From NCBI RefSeq assembly GCF_900105395.1, contig NZ_LT629775.1, positions 7,777,501-7,841,500 of the forward strand: a DNA stretch of 64,000 nt, in the 5' to 3' direction. The stretch's first letter is position 1. Every line of letters starts with the position of its first letter. Position numbers and translations under genes: made by a program. The DNA comes from Streptomyces sp. TLI_053 (GTDB lineage: Bacteria; Actinomycetota; Actinomycetes; Streptomycetales; Streptomycetaceae). The notes beneath the pieces were generated by a model. It searched no databases. It saw nothing but the letters and a program-made list of their open reading frames with translations, and was not told the origin of the DNA. Positions 58,622-64,000 of this stretch are shown one piece after another.

Positions 58622-59494
58622 ATGACCGGCAACGGCTACGCACACCCCGAGGCACTGGTCGGCACCGAGTGGCTCGCCCGGCACCTGGACGACGGCACGC
58701 TGCGGGTGGTCGAGGTGGACGAGGACAACGGCGCCTACGAGCGCGGGCACCTGCCCGGCGCGGTCGGCTGGAACTGGGCCACCGATCTGCACAGCCCGGT
58801 CGGGCGCGACTACGTGGACCGCGCGGGCGTCGAGCACCTGCTGCGCGCGGCCGGGGTCGAGGAGGACACCACCGTCGTGCTCTACGGCGGCAACAACAAC
58901 TGGTTCGCCGCCTACGCCTTCTGGCTGCTGCGGCTGCGCGGCTTCGGCCCGGTGCGGCTGCTGGACGGCGGGCGCCGGAAGTGGGAGCTGGAGGGGCGGG
59001 AGCTGACCGCGGAGGTGATGGACCACCAGCACAGCCCGTACCGGCTGACCGGGCCCGAGCGCCCGGAGGTGCGGGCGCTGCGGGACGAGGTGCTGGCCAA
59101 GGCCGAGGTCTTCGCCAAGCCGGGCTCGGACGCGACGCTGGTGGACGTCCGCTCGCCGGCCGAGTTCCGGGGCGAGGCGCTGGCCCCGGCGCACCTGCCG
59201 CAGGAGCAGGCCCAGGTGCCCGGGCACATCCCGGGCGCGGTCAACATCCCCTGGTCGCAGGCGACCAGGGAGGACGGGACGTTCCGCCCGGCCGAGGAGC
59301 TGCGGGAGCTGTACGGCGGCCGGGGCGTCGGGCCGGAGCAGGAGGTGATCGCCTACTGCCGGATCGGGGAGCGCTCGGCGCACACCTGGTTCGCGCTGAC
59401 CGAGCTGCTCGGGTACGAGCACGTCAAGAACTACGACGGCTCGTGGACCGAGTACGGCTCGCTGGTCCGGGCCCCGGTGGCGCTGGGCGCCTGA
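58622..59494 (+). CDS. Sulfurtransferase (tandem rhodanese)
   Basis: A 290-residue thiosulfate/3-mercaptopyruvate sulfurtransferase with two rhodanese domains (about 10-130 and 150-285). Only the second has the active Cys, Cys246 in YCRIGERSAHTWF; the first retains the fold (VEVDEDNGAYERGHLPGAVGW). CRIGERS is the loop of a thiosulfate sulfurtransferase type. It moves sulfane sulfur to cyanide or thiols. GAAGGAG lies seven bases before the ATG. The pairing with the upstream methyltransferase may be functional. Confidence 0.94.
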   Translation: MTGNGYAHPEALVGTEWLARHLDDGTLRVVEVDEDNGAYERGHLPGAVGWNWATDLHSPVGRDYVDRAGVEHLLRAAGVEEDTTVVLYGGNNNWFAAYAFWLLRLRGFGPVRLLDGGRRKWELEGRELTAEVMDHQHSPYRLTGPERPEVRALRDEVLAKAEVFAKPGSDATLVDVRSPAEFRGEALAPAHLPQEQAQVPGHIPGAVNIPWSQATREDGTFRPAEELRELYGGRGVGPEQEVIAYCRIGERSAHTWFALTELLGYEHVKNYDGSWTEYGSLVRAPVALGA

Positions 59495-59516
59495 CGGTAC
59501 AGCAGTGGCGCCTCGA

Positions 59517-59557
59517 CGGCCGGGCGGTGACGTCGTGTCACGACTGGGCCGCCCGGC
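59517..59557 (+). terminator. Terminator of the methyltransferase-rhodanese operon
   Basis: GGCCGGGCGG (59517-59526) pairs with CCGCCCGGCC (59548-59557), followed by an inner GTGAC/GTCAC stem and ATTT. Confidence 0.85.
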
Positions 59558-59669
59558 CATTTCGGCCTGTTTCTTCTCATGAACATTTCATCGTTCAGGC
59601 GTAGGACCGGGTTCGTTGGGACAAGGATCGATCCGACCCGTTGTCCCAGTGACCCTGTGGAGGACCCCT

Positions 59670-61208
59670 GTGCGCAAGAGGCTGATCGTCTCTGCCGCTG
59701 CCGGCGCGCTCGCCCTGCTCCTGTCCGTCCCCGCCTCCGCCGCCCAGGCCGGCCCGGGTGCGGCGGGCATCGGCGATCCCTACTACCCGAACGCCGGCAA
59801 CGGCGGCTACGACGTCTCGCACTACGACATCCGGCTGAAATACACGCCCACCACCGACGAACTGGAGGGCACCACCACCGTCCTGGCTACCGCCACCCAG
59901 GACCTCACCCGCTTCAACCTCGACTTCGTGCTCAGCGTGAAGGAGGTGCTGGTCAACGGCCGGGCCGCCAAGTTCACCACCAGCGGCGAGCAGGAGCTGG
60001 TGATCACCCCGTCCCGCACCGTCGCCAAGGGCAGCCCGCTCACCGTGGTCGTCCGCTACGCCGACAAGCCGGGCGAGGTCGAGCGCGGCGGGTACTCCGC
60101 CTGGCTGCGCACCCCCGACGGCGGGGTGGCCGCCAACGAGCCCGAGGGCGCCGCCTGGTGGTTCCCGGCCAACGACCACCCGACCGACAAGGCCACCTTC
60201 GACGTCTCGGTGCTGGTCCCGGAAGGCACCCAGGTGGTCAGCAACGGCACCCAGACCACCAGCTCCCGGCCCGGCTGGACCCGCTACAACTACCGGCAGA
60301 CCAAGCCGCAGGCCACCTATCTGGCGACGCTGGCGATCGGGAAGTTCGACATCCGCAAGGACACCACCGAGGGCGGACTGCCGGTCATCACCGCCTACAG
60401 CCCGGACCTGGGCGTCAACCTCGGCGCGGCGCAGGCCAGCGTCGAGCGGACCGGCGAGCTGACCGACTGGCTGAGCACGGTGTTCGGCCCGTACCCGTTC
60501 GAGACCGTGGGCGGTTACGTGCCCAACGTGCCGACCGGGTACGCCCTGGAGACCCAGGGACAGGTCTTCTACAGCCCCGCGCAGTTCGCGCGCGGTGCCA
60601 ACACCTCCGTCGTGGCGCACGAGCTGGCCCACCAGTGGTACGGCGACAGCGTCTCGGTGCAGCGCTGGAGCGACATCTGGCTCAACGAGGGCTTCGCCCG
60701 GTACGCGCAGTGGCTCTGGTCGGAGCACGAGAACGAGGGCACCGCGCAGGAACTGGCCGACTACGTCTACAACAACTACGCGGCCGACAACGCGTTCTGG
60801 TCCGTGCGGCCGGGCGACCCGGGCCCGGACCACCAGTTCGCCGGCGCCGTCTACGACCGGGGTGCGATCGCCATCCAGGCGCTGCGGAACACGGTCGGGG
60901 AGGACAAGTTCTTCGCGATCCTGAAGGGGTGGCCGACCGAGCGCAAGTACGGCAACGCCACCATCCCGCAGTTCCAGGCCTATGCGGAGAAGATCTCCGG
61001 CAAGCCGCTGGGCGGGCTGTTCAACACCTGGCTGTTCACCGCCGGCAAGCCGGCGGTGGGCTCGGCGGGTGCGGCGGCCGGCTCGGCGCTCGCGGCGGCG
61101 CCCGCGGCGGAGGGCCTCGCCCCGGGGGCGTCGGCGGCGGCTCCGGCGCAGCCGAAGTCCTGGCAGAAGATCCAGGACACCAACGCGGTGCACGAGCACC
61201 GGGGCTGA
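59670..61208 (+). CDS. Secreted M1 family metallopeptidase
   Basis: A 512-residue exported aminopeptidase-like enzyme. The signal peptide is RLIVSAAAGALALLLSVPASA. Zinc ligands are His317 and His321 (HELAH) and Glu340 (NEGFARYAQW), with the spacing of gluzincins. It is shorter than classic M1 enzymes (about 850), lacking most of the C-terminal helical domain; an Ala-rich tail ends it instead. GTG 59670 is chosen for GGAGGA five bases upstream. M1 enzymes trim N-terminal residues from peptides. Confidence 0.93.
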   Translation: MRKRLIVSAAAGALALLLSVPASAAQAGPGAAGIGDPYYPNAGNGGYDVSHYDIRLKYTPTTDELEGTTTVLATATQDLTRFNLDFVLSVKEVLVNGRAAKFTTSGEQELVITPSRTVAKGSPLTVVVRYADKPGEVERGGYSAWLRTPDGGVAANEPEGAAWWFPANDHPTDKATFDVSVLVPEGTQVVSNGTQTTSSRPGWTRYNYRQTKPQATYLATLAIGKFDIRKDTTEGGLPVITAYSPDLGVNLGAAQASVERTGELTDWLSTVFGPYPFETVGGYVPNVPTGYALETQGQVFYSPAQFARGANTSVVAHELAHQWYGDSVSVQRWSDIWLNEGFARYAQWLWSEHENEGTAQELADYVYNNYAADNAFWSVRPGDPGPDHQFAGAVYDRGAIAIQALRNTVGEDKFFAILKGWPTERKYGNATIPQFQAYAEKISGKPLGGLFNTWLFTAGKPAVGSAGAAAGSALAAAPAAEGLAPGASAAAPAQPKSWQKIQDTNAVHEHRG

Positions 61209-61236
61209 CGCGTCGTCGCCCGCGCGGAGCGGGCAC

Positions 61237-61276
61237 GGGCCCGGCCGGCCGCCCCCGCGGGCGGTCGGCCGGGCCC
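61237..61276. terminator. Terminator between convergent genes
   Basis: An 18-bp stem with one G-T wobble (left arm 61237-61254, right arm 61259-61276) around a 4-base loop. Confidence 0.92.
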
Positions 61277-61348
61277 CTGGTGCTCCCCCCGGGGTGTTCC
61301 CCCGTGGTGCTCTCTCCCGGTTCCAGGGGCGCTCTGCCGGGGCGCGGG

Positions 61349-62797
61349 TCAGGGGCGCAGCGCGCGCTCCTCGGTGAGGACCAGTTCCTCGATGCCGCGC
61401 AGGAAGCGTTCCATCGTGGCCCGGGGGAGCACTGCGGGGTCGGCCGTCATGGCGAGTTGCAGGGCGGTCGGGGTGCGCTGCGCGTCCAGGGCGTAGGTGA
61501 GCCCGGGGCGCGGGTCGAACTCGACCGGCCAGTCCAGGGTGGTGTCCCCGTCGGCCGCGGCCCCGGCGACGGCCGGGTCCGGGGCGGAGAGGCCGCCCGG
61601 GAGCAGGTCGCGGGTGTCGTTGAAGACGCAGGAGCGGTCGGCGAGCGGCACCCGGTCGGCGGTGAGGCGTTCGATCTCGGCGTCCAGCAGGCGCCGGTCG
61701 TAGTAGGCGTGCCGGTAGGCGGCGATCGACGCGGCGTGGGTGCGGCGCACGGCCGCGCCGAACTCGCCGTCGGCGTCCTGGAGGTGCAGCAGGGCGTCGC
61801 CGGCGACCACGCTCACCGCGTCGGTGAGGCCGGACAGGAAGCGGTTGTTGACCACCACCTGGAGCACCGCGTCCGGGCGGCCGGCCAGCCGGGCCGTCAT
61901 GGCGGCGGTGGCCGCGAGCAGCACGGCGGAGGAGCCGGCCCGGTGGGCGGCGGCCACCGTGTCGACCGCGCGGAGCAGCGTGGGCGAGCTGAGGACGGCG
62001 TTCGGGAACCGGGCGGCGGGGTCGGCCGCCGGGGCGGGCGGGAACAGCCGGGCCGGGGCGGAGCGCAGTTTGCGCAGGGTGTGCGCGCGGGCGTTGGCGT
62101 CGCGCTTGCGGCCGCGTTCGGAGGTCTGGAACTCGGCCTCCTCCAGGGGCTGCTGGGTGGTCCGGCCGGCCCGGAGCGCGGCCGGGTCGGCGCCCAGGGC
62201 GAGCGCGGTGAGGTCGCGGACCAGCAGGCCCATCCCGGTGCCGTCCACGGCGGTGTGCGAGAGCACCAGCGAGATGTGCCGCACCAGGCCGTCGGCGACG
62301 ACCAGGCCGACCCGGATCGGCCACTCGGTGGCGCAGTCGAAGGCACGGTCGGTCAGTTCCCGGTACAGGGCCGTTCCGGCGGCGGTGAGCCCGGCCCGGT
62401 CGGTGCCGGCCGGGAGGTCCCGGACCAGGGCGGGCAGGGTGCCCGCCGGGTCGACGGTCTGACGCAGCGCGGTGCCGTCGGGTGTCTCGGTGCGATCCGG
62501 TGCTCCGGTGTCGTCGGGTGCCTCGGTGCGGTCCGGTGCTCCGGTGCCGTCCGGGCCGGGGAGCAGCCGGGTGTGCAGGGAGTCGTGCAGGTGCAGCAGG
62601 TGCCCGAGGGCGTCCAGGACCACCGGGAGCGGCAGGCCGGGGTCGAGCGGGGTGGCGGTGCCGATGTTGTAGCGGGGGCGGTCGGCGGGGGCCAGACGGT
62701 TGACGACGTCCCAGATGGCTCGCTGGCCCCAGGTGGCGGGGCCGCTGCCGGAGCGGCCGTCGGCGAAGGGTATCTCCAGTTGTCGACTCGTGGTCAC
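61349..62797 (-). CDS. Stand-alone condensation-domain-like acyltransferase
   Basis: A 482-residue protein of the condensation-domain/PapA type (chloramphenicol acetyltransferase fold). The catalytic motif reads Ser-His181-Thr-Ala-Val-Asp-Gly186 (LVLSHTAVDGTGMG) in place of His-His-x3-Asp-Gly; the second, essential His is kept. The C-terminal VFNDTRDLL and PVEFDPRPGLTYAL resemble the late C-domain region. No adenylation, carrier or thioesterase domain is nearby. It may join an acyl group to an amine or alcohol. An insertion of 12-residue repeats (about residues 77-108) is encoded by a 36-bp tandem repeat. The GTG at 62795-62797 has GGAGAA ten bases upstream. Confidence 0.88.
   Translation of the reverse strand: MTTSRQLEIPFADGRSGSGPATWGQRAIWDVVNRLAPADRPRYNIGTATPLDPGLPLPVVLDALGHLLHLHDSLHTRLLPGPDGTGAPDRTEAPDDTGAPDRTETPDGTALRQTVDPAGTLPALVRDLPAGTDRAGLTAAGTALYRELTDRAFDCATEWPIRVGLVVADGLVRHISLVLSHTAVDGTGMGLLVRDLTALALGADPAALRAGRTTQQPLEEAEFQTSERGRKRDANARAHTLRKLRSAPARLFPPAPAADPAARFPNAVLSSPTLLRAVDTVAAAHRAGSSAVLLAATAAMTARLAGRPDAVLQVVVNNRFLSGLTDAVSVVAGDALLHLQDADGEFGAAVRRTHAASIAAYRHAYYDRRLLDAEIERLTADRVPLADRSCVFNDTRDLLPGGLSAPDPAVAGAAADGDTTLDWPVEFDPRPGLTYALDAQRTPTALQLAMTADPAVLPRATMERFLRGIEELVLTEERALRP
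62481..62552. repeat. 36-bp in-frame tandem repeat, two copies
   Basis: Copies at 62481-62516 and 62517-62552, a partial third at 62471-62480. It keeps frame and adds 12-residue APDRTE-type units to the condensation-domain protein. Confidence 0.85.
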
Positions 62798-63107
62798 CGT
62801 GGGGGTTCTCCGATGCGCTGGTGCGGATGCGGGGTGGTGCTGGGGTTGGTGCGGGTGGGTGCGGTGGGAGCCGTCCCGGAGAGTCTGCGGCACGGCCGCG
62901 AAATCGCGCCAGATGAAGGTCAAATCCGGTAAGGATCTTCGGAACCCGGGCTACCGGGCGGTAGTTCCGGGGCGGGCGTGGCAGCATCTCGCATGTGAGG
63001 CGTGACATTGCACATGTGACGTGCGATCGGACCTGACGGGCGATCACCTGCGATGTCTGCCTCGCGAACGAAACCACCCTCCGTTCGTCCGAAGGAGAAG
63101 TACCGAG
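62798..63107. promoter_or_regulatory. Divergent region between condensation-domain and secreted-protein genes
   Basis: CATGTGA occurs at 62992-62998 and 63013-63019, two helical turns apart, with GTGAC repeats between. An inverted repeat GGAAC...TACC...GGTA...GTTCC covers 62941-62968. These are candidate regulator sites for both genes. No supported gene in the gap. Confidence 0.5.
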
Positions 63108-63551
63108 ATGAAGCGATTCGCCGCGCTCCTCGCCACCGGCGCCGCGCTCTCCGCGCTGGCCGTCACCGGGGCCACCCAGGCCTCCGCCCAGACCACCGGC
63201 GGCCCCTCCGGCCCCGGCACCAAGAACTGCGTCGACGGGTTCCCGGGCATCGTCAACCTGAGGCTCTGCGCCTCGGTGACCGGTGACCAGGTCGTGTTCT
63301 CCGGGTACGCGACCCCCGCCAGCATCGCCTGGACCCCGCAGAAGGTCGCCTTCAACCTGACCGCCGGTGTCGTCGGCGGCGCCCTGATCGGGAGCGACTC
63401 GCCCTACGTGCTCATCCCCGGCGGCGGCATCCCGGTCGGCAACGTCTCCGGCACCGCGCCCTGCGGCTCCAGCGTCCAGGCCACGTTCAACGTGACCCAG
63501 TGGGGCTGGCCGCCGTCGACCGCCACCGTCACCGTGCCGGTCACCTGCTGA
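63108..63551 (+). CDS. Small secreted Cys-containing protein, 147 residues
   Basis: A signal peptide (about 1-27, FAALLATGAALSALAVTGATQASA) is followed by a beta-rich mature part with four Cys (NCVDGF, RLCAS, APCGSS, VTC end), allowing two disulfides. The composition is Gly/Val/Pro-rich with repeated short strands. GAAGGAGAAG lies nine bases before the ATG. Divergent from the condensation-domain gene. No family recognised. Confidence 0.85.
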   Translation: MKRFAALLATGAALSALAVTGATQASAQTTGGPSGPGTKNCVDGFPGIVNLRLCASVTGDQVVFSGYATPASIAWTPQKVAFNLTAGVVGGALIGSDSPYVLIPGGGIPVGNVSGTAPCGSSVQATFNVTQWGWPPSTATVTVPVTC

Positions 63552-63560
63552 TGAAGCACT

Positions 63561-63624
63561 GACCGGGGCCGGTCCCGCGGATCCTTCCGGGGCCGCGGCG
63601 AAATCGGCGGGACCGGCCCCGGTC
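63561..63624 (+). terminator. Terminator after the secreted-protein gene
   Basis: A perfect 18-bp stem (left arm 63561-63578, right arm 63607-63624) over a 28-base loop, ten bases past the stop. Confidence 0.9.
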
Positions 63625-63816
63625 CGCGGCACGTGGCACCTCGTGCCGCAGCGGTGCGGTGGTGCAGCGGCGTGACGGCGTGACGGCGCAACCAGGGTCT
63701 GCCGGACCCAGGGTCCACCGGACCCGGGTGGAACAGGGCCCTGGGTGGCGCGCGACGGTGGGACCAGAGTGGTCCCGTCAGGCCGTCCGCGCCAACGAAC
63801 CGCACCGGAGCAGAAC

Positions 63817-64000
63817 ATGAACCGCACCGCCCAGCCCGCCCTCGCCGCCCGCACCGCCGTCGTCACCGGGGCCGCCAGTGGCATGGGCGAGGCCACCGCC
63901 CGGCTGCTCGCCGCCGGCGGGGCCCGGGTCGCCCTGCTGGCCCGCCGCGCCGAGCGGCTGGACGCCCTCGCCGCCGCGATCAGCGCGGACGGCGGCCGGG
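63817..64000 (+). CDS. Short-chain dehydrogenase/reductase, 5-prime part
   Basis: Runs off the window. Sixty-one residues are visible: an ordinary SDR Rossmann start with TGAASGMGEATARLLAAGG (the T-G-x3-G-x-G motif) and LLARRAERLDALAAAI. The GTA and following AGAAC before ATG 63817 give no clear ribosome site; GGAGCAGAAC is the best candidate. Substrate not inferable from this part. Confidence 0.85.
   Translation, partial: MNRTAQPALAARTAVVTGAASGMGEATARLLAAGGARVALLARRAERLDALAAAISADGGR

Noticed and set aside
61349..62797. Nonribosomal peptide biosynthetic cluster
   Set aside because: One condensation-like domain without carrier, adenylation or tailoring genes does not make a cluster.
59595..63896. 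1,433-residue minus-strand open frame
   Set aside because: Covers M1, terminator and C-domain genes in a wrong frame with Arg/Pro/Gly composition only.

Overview
The window looks like a chromosomal segment from a high-GC actinomycete of the Streptomyces/Kitasatospora type. The evidence is GC-rich third codon positions in every real gene, an RbpA homologue behind a textbook SigR promoter, many apparently leaderless genes (a TANNNT-like -10 box 6-8 bases before the start codon), a single TTA (bldA-type) leucine codon among about 60 genes, and typical streptomycete families (ThrE exporter, CHAD, DUF574 methyltransferase, Ku, actinobacterial VKOR). I see no rRNA, tRNA, CRISPR array, transposase or phage gene. 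Most of the window is housekeeping or conserved accessory DNA.

Layout. 0-10 kb: an Lrp regulator, a YtcJ-type amidohydrolase, lnt, fxsA, rbpA, a FtsK/TraB-like membrane protein with a damaged Walker A motif and its tiny membrane partner, an ankyrin protein and a GNAT enzyme. 10-20 kb: a serine hydrolase, thiol-oxidation cassette A (four-helix-type membrane protein, DsbA-like thioredoxin, VKOR), a proline-rich membrane pair, a CHAD protein, a type-5 uracil-DNA glycosylase, slipin, a CBS pair and an unknown membrane-anchored protein. 20-32 kb: SulP transporter, thioesterase, a giant FAD/Fe-S oxidoreductase, a HIT-like protein, a GT2 glycosyltransferase, a ThrE exporter, GNAT, and a divergent MFS pump/TetR pair. 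32-44 kb: a non-coding block with four copies of a 12-bp perfect palindrome, a transglycosylase-like secreted protein, EI24 membrane protein, amino-acid permease, phosphoesterase, Ku, two adjacent DUF2079 membrane proteins (one with the only TTA codon) and a three-fold symmetric ricin-like lectin. 44-52 kb: semialdehyde dehydrogenase, adenine-deaminase-like enzyme, a dienelactone-hydrolase homologue lacking its nucleophile, and thiol-oxidation cassette B, a second copy of the same three-gene unit in the same order and strand. 52-64 kb: SRPBCC, Fpg/Nei glycosylase, DUF574 methyltransferase, lipoprotein polysaccharide deacetylase, GH20 hexosaminidase, a methyltransferase-rhodanese pair, secreted M1 peptidase, a stand-alone condensation-domain protein divergent from a small secreted protein, and the start of a short-chain dehydrogenase.

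How the parts work together. Two functional themes recur. One is the envelope and secreted protein maturation: Lnt, two DsbA-VKOR units that would oxidise exported thiols, and a set of secreted enzymes and lectins that could be their clients. The other is genome maintenance: RbpA, UDG, Ku and Fpg/Nei. The best candidate for something undescribed is the duplicated three-gene thiol-oxidation cassette, whose third membrane protein carries a conserved cysteine pair and has no function I recognise. The second is the palindrome array at 32.45-32.60 kb.

Start codons were chosen from ribosome-binding sites or leaderless -10 boxes where visible. All family calls are by eye and were not checked by database search.
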